DNA of 64,000 nucleotides from Porcincola sp945869225 (lineage in GTDB: Bacteria; Bacillota; Clostridia; Lachnospirales; Lachnospiraceae): NCBI RefSeq assembly GCF_052118625.1, contig NZ_JBQKGW010000002.1:1-64000 (forward strand). Reading direction: 5' to 3'. The notes beneath the pieces were generated by a model. The model was not told the DNA's origin and did not search any database. It saw only the letters and a list, made by a program, of their open reading frames with translations. Of this stretch, positions 1 to 7,805 are shown piece by piece (within the stretch, counting starts at the first letter, position 1; every line of letters starts with the position of its first letter). Both the position numbers and the translations under genes were made by a program.

Positions 1-239
1 AGTCCGGACAATTCGAGAGCCGGAATCGTCACATCTCCAAACGTGGCAACCCGGCTCTAAGAAAAGCTTGTTTTGAGGTAATGCAGGCTCTCAAACTGAC
101 AAAACCTCAGGACGATCCTGTTTACCTTTTTCTGCTCAAAAAGGAACAGGAAGGGAAACCATACAACGTAGCCAAAATGGCTGCCGTCAATAAGTTTCTG
201 CGGATCTACTACGCTCGTGCAATGGAGTTGTACAAGTAA
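1..239 (+). CDS. IS110-family transposase, C-terminal fragment (cut by window edge)
   Basis: The open frame enters from the left edge and ends at TAA 237-239, giving about 78 residues. The stretch SKRGNPALRKACFEV, followed by a basic, tyrosine-rich end (FLRIYYARAMELYK), is typical of the C-terminal Transposase_20 domain of IS110/IS1111 elements. These enzymes are DEDD recombinases guided by a bridge RNA encoded in the non-coding end of the element. The N-terminal catalytic half lies outside the window, so intactness cannot be judged. It lies on the opposite strand to the defence-like genes to its right and is a likely cause or marker of the breakage there. Confidence 0.85.
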   Translation, partial: SGQFESRNRHISKRGNPALRKACFEVMQALKLTKPQDDPVYLFLLKKEQEGKPYNVAKMAAVNKFLRIYYARAMELYK

Positions 240-367
240 ATCCGTCCGCTTTCATTATAGCCGTTAACTGCCGGCCTGCAACAGCAGGTCTTATTAAGGT
301 TACTCTCTTTTTTGTTCTCAAGGTTCTCGAAATCTTCAAAAATCTGCTTGACAAACATTAGCAAGAT

Positions 368-565
368 TTACTTTCTCAGATCATAATACCCTTCTGCCCT
401 GTATTTGCCATAGTATTCCAGGATCTGCTTACCGATAGCTTCAGGATCGAAGTTGTTTGCCTGACACAAAAACCGTATGAAGTCTGGCGTAATGATCCGA
501 CTGTGATCTTTATCGTAAAGATACTGCTGGTATTCCTCGTATTGTTTATTCGAAATGCTGTGCAT
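368..565 (-). CDS. Small protein of unknown function (65 aa)
   Basis: I do not recognise a family. The start is supported by a GGGAGA ribosome site about 6 nt before ATG at 565. The product is soluble, rich in Tyr and charged residues, with no membrane segment and no Cys. It lies between the IS110 fragment and a pair of direct repeats at 611-647, so it may be an accessory gene of a mobile element rather than part of the DISARM-like locus. Length and ribosome site make a real gene plausible, but nothing shows a function. Confidence 0.5.
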   Translation of the reverse strand: MHSISNKQYEEYQQYLYDKDHSRIITPDFIRFLCQANNFDPEAIGKQILEYYGKYRAEGYYDLRK

Positions 566-610
566 GTGATTTCTCCCTTATATAAAATTAGACTGCCAAA
601 GTAGCCGAAC

Positions 611-647
611 GTGAAAATGAAACCCCTGAGTGTGAAACGAAACCCCT
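611..647. repeat. Direct repeat pair, possible mobile-element end
   Basis: Two copies of a 16-17 nt unit lie about 21 nt apart: GTGAAAATGAAACCCCT (611-627) and GTGAAACGAAACCCCT (632-647). On the minus strand they read as tandem AGGGGTTTC units just beyond the point where the methyltransferase coding sequence breaks off. Short tandem terminal repeats of this kind are a feature of IS21-like ends. No matching far end or target duplication is visible in the window. They could instead be operators for the 65-aa gene. Confidence 0.45.
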
Positions 648-2418
648 ACGCACAGGCTTCCTTAAATTGTATTAAATACGCAGTCTTATTTTCGCAGACC
701 GTCAGATTCAGGATCTCATCCGCAGTTTTGTCCTTCAGAAGCTCCTTCAGAGCATACTTGACCAGGCACTTTGTCAGTACCTCAGGCGTATAGTAGGAAG
801 CCGATTTCTCCCGTTCACGGCCGGCGAGTCGGTAAATGAAGCTGCCCTTTTGATACATGCGCAGCTTGCCCTTATTTTCCCCGTCCTCATAGCGGACGCG
901 TTCCTCTTCCGTGTATTTCGAGAGCTCTGATTCCGGAACGAAATAACCGACATCCAGTTCGTTGAATTTGTCTCCGGCCCGCTTTACTTCATAGAGGTCT
1001 TCCTTTGCGATAAAACCGCGGTAGGAAAGCAGCGCCTCATAGACGGCTCCCATCTGGTTGATTCCGAGGTTCGCGTAGGAGATCCGGCCTCTGCGGCTGT
1101 TCTTCTTTCCATCCGCCTTTGTCAGGCTCATCAGCTCAATGATGCGCAGCATGCAGCTGTTCCGCAGCTTTGCAGAGCCGATCATCTCCGTATACTGCGG
1201 GTCAAAGATATGCGCTTTCAGTGGAGCGATCAGGAATATGTCGTGAATGCTGTCTTCCCCGGCAGCTTTCTTCAGCTCCTCCTCGGTCTTCGGATATCCG
1301 TTGTAGATCAGGTCAAAGAGCTTCGACAGCGTCTCGTCCAGGTAATATCCGTCCCCGACTTCGTCCACGTCCTCCCGGACACTGTCCGCGATATCGCGCA
1401 GACTTTCTAGAGAATAGCCGGAATAATAGCTCTGCGACCTGATTGGTGCATAGCCCAGTTCCGGTCGTGCTTCGATAAAGAGAAGGAACAGCATCCGGTA
1501 CATATAGCGGAGGCATTCCAGCGTCAGCTGGCCGGCGTCGACCGGGTCCGCCTCCAGATCCCTGCCCTGGCGTGTTCTCATGTCGTAGAGAACTTCATTT
1601 CCCAGAAGCTCGATGCTCTCACGCAGCGCATATTTCAGGTCCTGCGATACGCCGGATGCGTTGCGCTGGCTCTGCTCATCCAGTTCGTCCAGAAGGATCT
1701 TTCCGTCATCCGGGCAGAGTGAATCCTTATGGAGCAGGACGGCCATCGCCTGCAGCGTGGAATCCTCCAGCCGAGAGAAGATCTCGTCCAGTTCAAACTG
1801 AAGATATCTCTTTTCATTCCATTTGTTTCGATCGATCAGTGCGATCTGATCAATTCCGATCAGGAGAAGAAAGCGAGGCGGTTCCGCCTGAGCAAACAGT
1901 ACTTTTGTCGCCAGCTCCTCTCCCGGTATCTCGCCAAGTAACCCCTTGTGGAGTGTTCCGAATGCGTCCTCTGAGATGTCACTGGCAGAAAAGGCATAGC
2001 TCTCCATAATGCCGGCGTCTTTTTCCTTTGGCGCCATCAGAATGACCCAGAGAAGCGGCGCGCCGCTCTGTTTTTTCATCTCCAAAAAGACCGGAACTTC
2101 CAGGTCCTCCTCCACCATCACCTTTGCCGGTGATGGCTGTGGATAGCCAAGCGCCTGAAGATAAGCCGCTGCAAGGTCCCGGATGTTCAGGAGTGTCTGC
2201 ATATTCACGAAGGAACGGACAAAACGGTCATGGACCGGATAGTACTGCGTCGCGATTCTGCGAAGGTCGGACCATGGGGTATGGATATCCTTTGACTCCT
2301 TCGAGGCAGCATTCCATCTTTTGATGGATTCCGAAGCATTCTCCCCGAAAACGGTGGAGAAATAATGATTCGTATAATATTCGTTCTGATTGCTGATACC
2401 GGTAAGATCCATACTCAT
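646..2418 (-). pseudogene. DISARM DrmMI-like adenine methyltransferase, truncated
   Basis: The 590-residue frame starts MSMDLTGISNQNEYY and resembles the N-terminal half of PglX/DrmMI class adenine-specific DNA methyltransferases. The conserved SASYYTPEVLTKCLVKYAL helix lies near residue 545, just ahead of where motif I normally begins. The sequence follows the family as far as NLTVCE and then changes to an unrelated 16-residue tail ending at TAG 646-648. The expected motif I (E-P-A-M-G-S type), the NPPY catalytic motif and the target-recognition region are therefore missing. Full-length relatives are about twice as long. The start overlaps the helicase stop by ATGA, showing translational coupling. 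The break lies near 690, about 40 nt from the direct repeats, which points to insertion or deletion by a mobile element. DISARM assignment is from family knowledge; a BREX-like PglX is the main alternative. Confidence 0.75.
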
Positions 2419-5252
2419 TGTTCTGCCCCCGAAAAGACGGTAATCACCCGGATATACGGATTGTCCTGTATCGTCAGCGTGTCCGTGACCCAGTTCGTGA
2501 ACTCCTCAAAGAGCTCATCGACACCCCGCTCTTTCTCCTCCAGCTTTCTGGCATAGTCAGCCAGCGTGATCTGATAATACTGATGATGCCTCTTCTGCAG
2601 GTCCGCCAGCTTATCGAGTTCCTCATTCAGAAGCGGATTCATTTTATCCTGATAATCCTGATATTTTTCCTTCAGATAAGCCTTCGCATGGACCACAACA
2701 TCCTGCAGCAGCGCTTCAGCGCGCTCCTTGGTCTCAGCCACTTCAAGGTCCGGGTTTGTGAGACTGGGAGCGCGGATCCCGGTTCTCGAAAGGACCTCAT
2801 CCATATCCATGATCTTCAGGAATCCTCCGTGCTCGTACATAATTCCAAACCACTCATCAACAAGCGGAGTCGACTTCCGGTTCGGAATGCTGCCGGAGAT
2901 TACATAAATCAGCTCGTCTTTCGCCAGTTTTCCAGGCAATGCAACCAGTGGCGCCTGTCCGCGGCCAAATAAAAGTCCGGACTTGTCATTAATCCATGAG
3001 AAGAGCGGATGGAGCGGCCACAGATACTGTGTCTTCGGCCATGCGGTATTTGCCATATCATTCTGCATGCTGCGCTTCATTTCCTCCATGCAGAAGGACT
3101 TGTCATCCGACAGGCGCAGGGTCTCGCCTTCCGGAAGCGCTTCCTCCGGTACCAGCGCCCGGAGCCTTCGCTTCATCTCTTCCGTCAGTTTCACATCAAG
3201 TCCGGATACGGTCTGAAGTTCCTCCACCGGGTGACTGACAGACTGATTCAGGAAAGATAATGCCTGGGACATATAATCCTTATCAGAAAACAGAGTCATA
3301 TCATCTACTGTAGTGGATGTCTGATCCGCAGCCTGCTCCTCTTCGTCCGCACTTTCCATGAATGCCTTGAAAGGATCAAAATCTTCTTCCTTCTCATCGA
3401 GTTCTTTGGAGAACTTTTCATCGGATCCATTTTCAATAGCACTCGCAACAACCAGTTCTTCGTCCTCTATGGTAAACTTCCCCATCAGAAGCGACGGATC
3501 ACCGATGTTCTTCAGTGCCTGTTCTTCCTTCTGGACAAGAATTTCAAGAATCCGGACATCTCCTTTGATCCGCTTGTTATTGCTCTCGATCACCATGTAA
3601 CGAATATCCGGTTTCTTTTTCTGCCCGTAGCGGTCGATACGGCCGTTCCTCTGCTGGAAAACCATCAGGGACCATGGAATATCAAAATGAATCAGCCGAT
3701 GGCTCAGATAATGCAGGTTCAGTCCTTCTGATGCGACATCTGAGGCAACCAGGATACGAATTGGAGATTCTGTTCGCCCAAAGTCCTCAACGATTTTCTG
3801 CTGCTGTTCGTCGCTCATTCCGCCTGAGATTTCCTGGACAGCATCCTCTTTCATTCCAAGATCTTCCCGAAGATGCTGCGCAAGGTACTTCATGGTCTCA
3901 ATGCGTTCTGTGAATATGACCAGACGGTCATCCGTCGCATGTCTGTCCCAGGCGTATTCCGGACTGTTTAGGAGTTTCAGAAGTTCCTGATACCGTGAAA
4001 AATCTTTTGGTTGAATTCTTCCAAGAGCGTCCCGCAAAGATTCAAGTACACCGATGTCCTTGATATCACCAAATCCATACTTCTTATTCAGCTTTTTCAG
4101 CCGCACATCGATGCTCTTGATGCATGCAGCCGGGCTGGAGAAAAGAGCTTTCTCCAGGCTTGTCTTGAACAAATGGCCGTTGCCGCGCTCCCTTCCAACA
4201 TCCATCTGAAGCTGCATATCCGAGAAAATTTCAAAGGCATATTCTTCTCTTGCAGATGCACGGCAATGTTCCAGATTGACAGTTCGTTCCAGAAAAGCGC
4301 CTTCACTCTGATCCTGAATATCCTTCTTGAATCGCCGGATAAATAGTCCCTTGACATCCTCCGGCCGATAATCGTCAGGATCCGCGATTGCAGTCGGATC
4401 CAGCATGTTCATCAGGGACGCAAAACTTCTGGCTTTCCCGTCATGGGGAGTTGCAGACAGCATAATCATCGTATCGGAACGACCAGCAAGCAGCTTCGCA
4501 AGTCTTGCTCTCAAAGCCTGATGATCCCCGCGATCCGCGACATTTTGCGCTTCATCGATGACGATAATGTCCCAGTAAGCATGTTCCAGATGGGTACGAT
4601 ACTCCACATCCCGCTTCAGAGTATCAATGGAAACAATCGTTTTATCGTAGTAAAAGAATGGGTTGTAATTTGAGGGAAGGTTTGCCCTGATCTTCTGTAT
4701 TCTTGCGGAATCCAGACGGACCAGCGGAATCGTAAAGCGATTCCACATCTCTTTCTGAAACTGGGTCATCATGCTCTTTACCGTGACGACCAGGATCCTT
4801 CTTCCCTTCCCTCTGGCAATCAGCTCTGACATCAATATGCCGGCTTCAAGTGTTTTTCCAAGACCGACTGTATCTGCAATCAGGATTCTCTGTCTGGTCT
4901 TCTGAAGCGCCATCTTCGCAGGATCCAGCTGGTAGGGCATCGGATCCATGGCAGCTTTCCATCCGACATGAATATTCGTATCAGTCGGTATCTTCTGACG
5001 CCACTGGCTTTCAAGATAAAGAAGTGAACGCTTGTAATGGGAAGAATGATCTGTGACCAGTTTTACATCTGCGGGATCCACTACCTTGATCTCTTCCAGG
5101 TCTGTGAGAAAGATCGACTCACGGTCTTTTACCAGAGGGGAGATTCCTACACAGTACAGGGTTTTGTTCCCCAGAGTGTTGGTTTCGACCTTTCTGATCA
5201 TCCATTCTTCATCACGAATGATTGTTCGCATTCCCGGAGCATATTCAGTCAT
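2415..5252 (-). CDS. drmD: SNF2-family helicase, DISARM DrmD-like
   Basis: A superfamily 2 DNA translocase of 945 residues. Visible motifs are Walker A GLGKT (about 130-134), DEAQ (233-236), SATPHDG (266-272), SDVASEGLNLH (about 505) and the arginine-finger motif QRNGRIDRYGQ (534-544). The N-terminal lead-in (RTIIRDEEWMIRKVE) and the stretch FASLMNMLDPTAIADP fit DrmD of class 1 DISARM, a restriction-linked phage defence in which DrmD is followed by the methyltransferase DrmMI, then DrmA, DrmB and DrmC. That order is kept here up to the broken drmMI. An upstream in-frame ATG exists at 5321. GGAG lies 7 nt before the ATG at 5252, which decides the start. No frame damage is seen, so the protein may still be made although its partner is broken. 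Confidence 0.75.
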   Translation of the reverse strand: MTEYAPGMRTIIRDEEWMIRKVETNTLGNKTLYCVGISPLVKDRESIFLTDLEEIKVVDPADVKLVTDHSSHYKRSLLYLESQWRQKIPTDTNIHVGWKAAMDPMPYQLDPAKMALQKTRQRILIADTVGLGKTLEAGILMSELIARGKGRRILVVTVKSMMTQFQKEMWNRFTIPLVRLDSARIQKIRANLPSNYNPFFYYDKTIVSIDTLKRDVEYRTHLEHAYWDIIVIDEAQNVADRGDHQALRARLAKLLAGRSDTMIMLSATPHDGKARSFASLMNMLDPTAIADPDDYRPEDVKGLFIRRFKKDIQDQSEGAFLERTVNLEHCRASAREEYAFEIFSDMQLQMDVGRERGNGHLFKTSLEKALFSSPAACIKSIDVRLKKLNKKYGFGDIKDIGVLESLRDALGRIQPKDFSRYQELLKLLNSPEYAWDRHATDDRLVIFTERIETMKYLAQHLREDLGMKEDAVQEISGGMSDEQQQKIVEDFGRTESPIRILVASDVASEGLNLHYLSHRLIHFDIPWSLMVFQQRNGRIDRYGQKKKPDIRYMVIESNNKRIKGDVRILEILVQKEEQALKNIGDPSLLMGKFTIEDEELVVASAIENGSDEKFSKELDEKEEDFDPFKAFMESADEEEQAADQTSTTVDDMTLFSDKDYMSQALSFLNQSVSHPVEELQTVSGLDVKLTEEMKRRLRALVPEEALPEGETLRLSDDKSFCMEEMKRSMQNDMANTAWPKTQYLWPLHPLFSWINDKSGLLFGRGQAPLVALPGKLAKDELIYVISGSIPNRKSTPLVDEWFGIMYEHGGFLKIMDMDEVLSRTGIRAPSLTNPDLEVAETKERAEALLQDVVVHAKAYLKEKYQDYQDKMNPLLNEELDKLADLQKRHHQYYQITLADYARKLEEKERGVDELFEEFTNWVTDTLTIQDNPYIRVITVFSGAEQ

Positions 5253-5292
5253 AGTCATTCTCCACAAAAATTTTGAAGTTGTTTGTTCAAGT

Positions 5293-5321
5293 ATTGTAGC
5301 TATGATACCACAAATCAACAA
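5293..5321 (-). promoter_or_regulatory. Probable sigma-A promoter for the helicase gene
   Basis: On the minus strand TTGTTG (5316-5321) and TACAAT (5293-5298) are 17 nt apart, about 40 nt before the helicase start. This suggests independent transcription of the helicase/methyltransferase pair rather than read-through from the HIRAN gene. Confidence 0.5.
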
Positions 5322-5347
5322 TCGTATGCAGATATGAATGCGCCATC

Positions 5348-5391
5348 GTTTGCAATGTTACATACCCTCATCTCCTTTTCCTGTTGCAAAC
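5348..5391. repeat. Inverted repeat upstream of the helicase promoter
   Basis: GTTTGCAA (5348-5355) and TTGCAAAC (5384-5391) form 8-bp inverted arms 28 nt apart, about 27 bp upstream of the predicted -35 box. It could be an operator. No binding protein is known; the XRE protein encoded at 6948 is one candidate. Confidence 0.35.
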
Positions 5392-5418
5392 ACCGAAATC
5401 ACTGGCATGATAATAGTC

Positions 5419-5586
5419 TTACTCGTCACTATCTGAATCGCTGTCAAAATCTGAATCTTCGTCACTGTTTTCATCGTCATCATTATTGAAAAAACAGTCT
5501 GAGAGAAAAGCCATCTCTGCACCTTTCTCCAGCAGATTCAGTTCCCCATCATGATCAAGATCAAACATCTCATCAAACGACTTCAT
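5419..5586 (-). CDS. Acidic microprotein with an EF-hand-like loop (55 aa)
   Basis: A short gene read directly from the minus strand: ATG at 5586, stop TAA at 5419-5421. Residues 9-20 form a canonical calcium-loop pattern, D-L-D-H-D-G-E-L-N-L-L-E, flanked by short helix-like stretches (KSFDEMF and KGAEMAFL). Residues 36-55 are almost entirely Asp, Glu and Ser. Its first codons overlap the end of the HIRAN gene by 14 nt, with GGGAGATCTGAAGA ahead of the ATG, so the two are probably co-translated. The family is not known to me. A calcium-responsive or DNA-mimicking partner of the HIRAN protein is conceivable, but that is inference. It is too short for many gene callers. Confidence 0.65.
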   Translation of the reverse strand: MKSFDEMFDLDHDGELNLLEKGAEMAFLSDCFFNNDDDENSDEDSDFDSDSDSDE

Positions 5587-5890
5587 TCTTCAGATCTCCC
5601 TTCTTTATTTTGCAAAGCACTCCCTGCTCCATCACATACAGGACTTTTCCTTCCGCCTTATTTCCGATCTTGTCATAGAGTCGGCCGGCGCTCATACTGT
5701 CGCCTATTACAGTATGTGTACTATTGGCTACATGACCGATGTCCCCAAGGCCTTTCAGACGGACAACGATTGCTTCCTTATCGTATTTGTTGTCCGGCTC
5801 CTTGACGAGCTGTACTGTCATCCCGGGTTTCAGGTATTCTTTTCCGTAGTAGTATCTGGTGCCTGTAATCGTGAAATACATTTTGCTCAT
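5573..5890 (-). CDS. Stand-alone HIRAN-domain protein
   Basis: The 105-residue product starts MSKMYFTITGTRYYYG and continues LKPGMTVQLVKEPDNKYDKEAIVV and GDIGHVANS. That order is characteristic of the HIRAN fold found at the N-terminus of Rad5/HLTF helicases, where it binds DNA 3' ends, and in bacteria often as a single domain near nucleases or helicases. GGGAG lies 8 nt before ATG 5890, so this start is preferred over an in-frame ATG at 6013. It has no catalytic domain. It sits 5' of the acidic EF-hand-like gene, overlapping it by 14 nt, and in the same direction as the DrmD-like helicase. A role in recognising damaged or invading DNA is inferred from the domain and context only. Confidence 0.75.
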   Translation of the reverse strand: MSKMYFTITGTRYYYGKEYLKPGMTVQLVKEPDNKYDKEAIVVRLKGLGDIGHVANSTHTVIGDSMSAGRLYDKIGNKAEGKVLYVMEQGVLCKIKKGDLKNEVV

Positions 5891-6140
5891 GAAGCCACTC
5901 CCTTTCCTTTTTCCATCACCTGATACCGTAAGTATCCACGAATGGGTGTCCAGCTGGATGGACAGCAATAGAGAAATTATCCATTGCCGGTATGTTCTTT
6001 CACTATATTCCATGCTGCATTCAATTCGGTCGCCCCAGAAGCGACTTCTTCAGATAAAAATAGATCCGCATCACGATGATTGCGGACCTATCGATCGGTA
6101 TTTCTTTCATAACCGAAATATATCATCTAGCTTAGATGGT

Positions 6141-6758
6141 TCAGTCAGTCTTCATCCATCCAACTACTCCTCCGGAAGCTGCCGCTCCTACGACCAATAG
6201 CACACCTATCCAGCTATATATATCCGCTATTTCATATAGGTTCTGCCACACGCCGCCTGCGAGCGGAATCGCCATAACGATTCCTGAGAATGCGTAGATC
6301 AGACTTGCCAATATCCTGAAGAACAGATTGTAGTCTCCTCCATCGAAATCCCAGTTCTGGATGTTCAGGCATAGAATTACTGCAGCACCTACAAGATAGA
6401 CGATCGTCAGGAAGACGCAAAGCCCAACGGACTTTGTATGAACCTGGTACAGGAACAGGAGTCCGATACAGCAGATGAAGAATGATGTCAGAAGAACGTT
6501 CATGGGCATACTGATCTGTGGGATGCGCATCAGTAACACGATGATCGTTTCCACGATCAGCAGAACCACCAGGTAGTTCAGGAAACTGTGTCCTGGAACT
6601 ATATGCTTGGCTCCGGGCACTACCTCGCAGATCATGACGCTGAATAGTGCTCCTCCAGAGAATGGTGCGACGAAAGATGCCACTCCGATGATGCTGAGGA
6701 ACAGAATACCCATCAATGCGATTCCAAGAACGAATGCTCCAACGATAGCCGCTGCCAT
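6141..6758 (-). CDS. Integral membrane protein of unknown function (205 aa)
   Basis: Six hydrophobic segments are visible, roughly residues 1-30, 55-75, 85-105, 110-130, 145-170 and 180-200, joined by short loops. The only notably acidic loop is NWDFDGGDYN near residue 140. GGGAGA lies about 7 nt before ATG 6758. I do not recognise the family. It is divergent from the XRE regulator, with 189 nt between them, so the regulator may control it. The position upstream of the HIRAN gene (250 nt away) makes it a possible membrane component of the same island. Confidence 0.65.
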   Translation of the reverse strand: MAAAIVGAFVLGIALMGILFLSIIGVASFVAPFSGGALFSVMICEVVPGAKHIVPGHSFLNYLVVLLIVETIIVLLMRIPQISMPMNVLLTSFFICCIGLLFLYQVHTKSVGLCVFLTIVYLVGAAVILCLNIQNWDFDGGDYNLFFRILASLIYAFSGIVMAIPLAGGVWQNLYEIADIYSWIGVLLVVGAAASGGVVGWMKTD

Positions 6759-6947
6759 ACCCGATCTCTCCCTTCCATGTAATCAACATCCTTGCGCAGA
6801 GGATGGAATTGGCTTTTGTATATTATTAGTATCTCTCTGACATCATCATAGACCCGACAGGGGGATACTGTAAATATACATTTTCAAATTTCAGGGATTA
6901 TAATAATAGCTGGTAGGAGAAAACGAAAGCGGAAGGAGATCAGAAAG

Positions 6948-7322
6948 ATGCCACACAGCAATGATGGAAGAGTCTCTGAAGGCCTTAAGGATACCAACAG
7001 CATTAATGATGATCTGGCCAAGCGTTCCAGAGCCATACGGGCTCAATTAGGCTTGTCTCAGACTGATGTAGCCAGAGCTTTGCATGTCACCCGAGGCTTT
7101 ATCAGCAACGTAGAGAACGGCCGCGTGAACATGTCTATGAGGCTGATGATCTACTACGCACGGCTGATGAACGTCTCTCTGGATGAGATCGCAGGATTGA
7201 CTGACAAGGAATATCTGAGCACTTCTCTGGACCATGCAATCATGGAAGAAGTATCCAAACTGTCCCTGCAGCAAAAACAGAATCTTCTCGACTCGCTCAG
7301 GGGTCCTCAGGAGGCCACATAA
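6948..7322 (+). CDS. XRE-family transcriptional regulator
   Basis: The 124-residue protein has a helix-turn-helix of the Cro/C1 type at about residues 28-82, with the core LGLSQTDVARALHVTRGFISNVENGR and a following YYARLMNVSLDEIAGL helix. The C-terminal tail is helical and charged and may dimerise. GGAAGGAG lies about 10 nt before ATG. It is one of only two complete plus-strand genes here and is divergent from the membrane protein gene, so it probably binds the shared 6759-6947 spacer. Such regulators commonly control mobile or defence islands. Confidence 0.85.
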   Translation: MPHSNDGRVSEGLKDTNSINDDLAKRSRAIRAQLGLSQTDVARALHVTRGFISNVENGRVNMSMRLMIYYARLMNVSLDEIAGLTDKEYLSTSLDHAIMEEVSKLSLQQKQNLLDSLRGPQEAT

Positions 7323-7468
7323 TAATACAATTCAGAGATATAATCGGAAGTACTTAACTGGTACTATTCTATCATTTTTCGTGTAAATTTCATCTGAATT
7401 GGCTCATGGATTTACCGATTTTATCTTTCGAATTTGGCAGAAATGATAGGATTGTACCGGTTTTTGCC

Positions 7469-7498
7469 TGTCTGAATTTTCAGACACTATTTTTTGTT
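7469..7498 (+). terminator. Rho-independent terminator of the XRE gene
   Basis: TGTCTGA (7469-7475) pairs with TCAGACA (7480-7486), followed by a T run (7490-7495). It lies about 150 nt after the XRE stop codon. Confidence 0.6.
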
Positions 7499-7516
7499 AG
7501 ACAAATGTTAGACAAA
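7496..7516. repeat. Direct repeat GTTAGACAAA, possible integrase arm sites
   Basis: Two exact 10-bp copies at 7496-7505 and 7507-7516 have an 11-bp period. They lie about 80 bp from the 3' end of the tRNA-Ala gene. Closely spaced direct repeats next to a tRNA 3' end resemble arm-type sites of tyrosine integrases. No integrase gene is in the window. Confidence 0.35.
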
Positions 7517-7554
7517 ACGCCATTTTGGGCCGTTTTACGAAATTTTCCGTGAAA

Positions 7555-7595
7555 TAAAAAAAGGCCAGAAACCTTGATTTTACAAGGTTTCCGGC
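7555..7595 (-). terminator. Terminator of tRNA-Ala
   Basis: GAAACCTTG (7568-7576) pairs with CAAGGTTTC (7583-7591), extended by GCC/GGC on the outside. The minus-strand T run corresponds to the A run just left of 7563. It begins 4 nt past the tRNA 3' end. Confidence 0.8.
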
Positions 7596-7598
7596 ACA

Positions 7599-7671
7599 TG
7601 GAGCATATGAGATTCGAACTCACGACCTCTACAATGCGAATGTAGCGCGCTCCCAACTGCGCTAATGCCCC
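7599..7671 (-). tRNA. tRNA-Ala (anticodon CGC)
   Basis: A full cloverleaf of 73 nt. The acceptor GGGGCAT pairs with ATGCTCC and includes the G3-U70 wobble that identifies alanine tRNAs. The D arm is GCGCAGTTGGGAGCGC, the anticodon stem CTACA/TGTAG has the loop TTCGCAT (anticodon CGC), and the T arm has TTCGAAT. The 3' CCA is not encoded. It reads in the same direction as tuf, 134 nt downstream of it, and marks the boundary between core genes and the accessory region. Confidence 0.95.
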
Positions 7672-7724
7672 ATATAGGAAGCCCGGAAAACCGAGCTCCC
7701 CTTGCGATTACTCGCACATATTCC

Positions 7725-7752
7725 AGTATAACATGCCCCACAGATTATGCAA
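7725..7752 (-). promoter_or_regulatory. Possible promoter of tRNA-Ala
   Basis: The minus strand shows an extended -10, TGTTATACT (-10 box 7725-7730), with a poor -35, TTGCAT (7747-7752), 16 nt away. No clear terminator separates tuf from this point, so read-through from tuf is also possible. Confidence 0.4.
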
Positions 7753-7805
7753 CTCTTTTCTGAAGAATTACATTCCAGGGACTTCCATCTTTGTAATCTC
7801 AGAAA

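Noticed and set aside
240..367. Bridge RNA of the IS110 element
   Set aside because: The CCTGC/GCAGG hairpin after the transposase is too little to call it. The element ends are not defined and the other half is outside the window.
1572..2009. 145-codon plus-strand frame in the methyltransferase region
   Set aside because: Antisense shadow. The minus-strand reading matches a known family.
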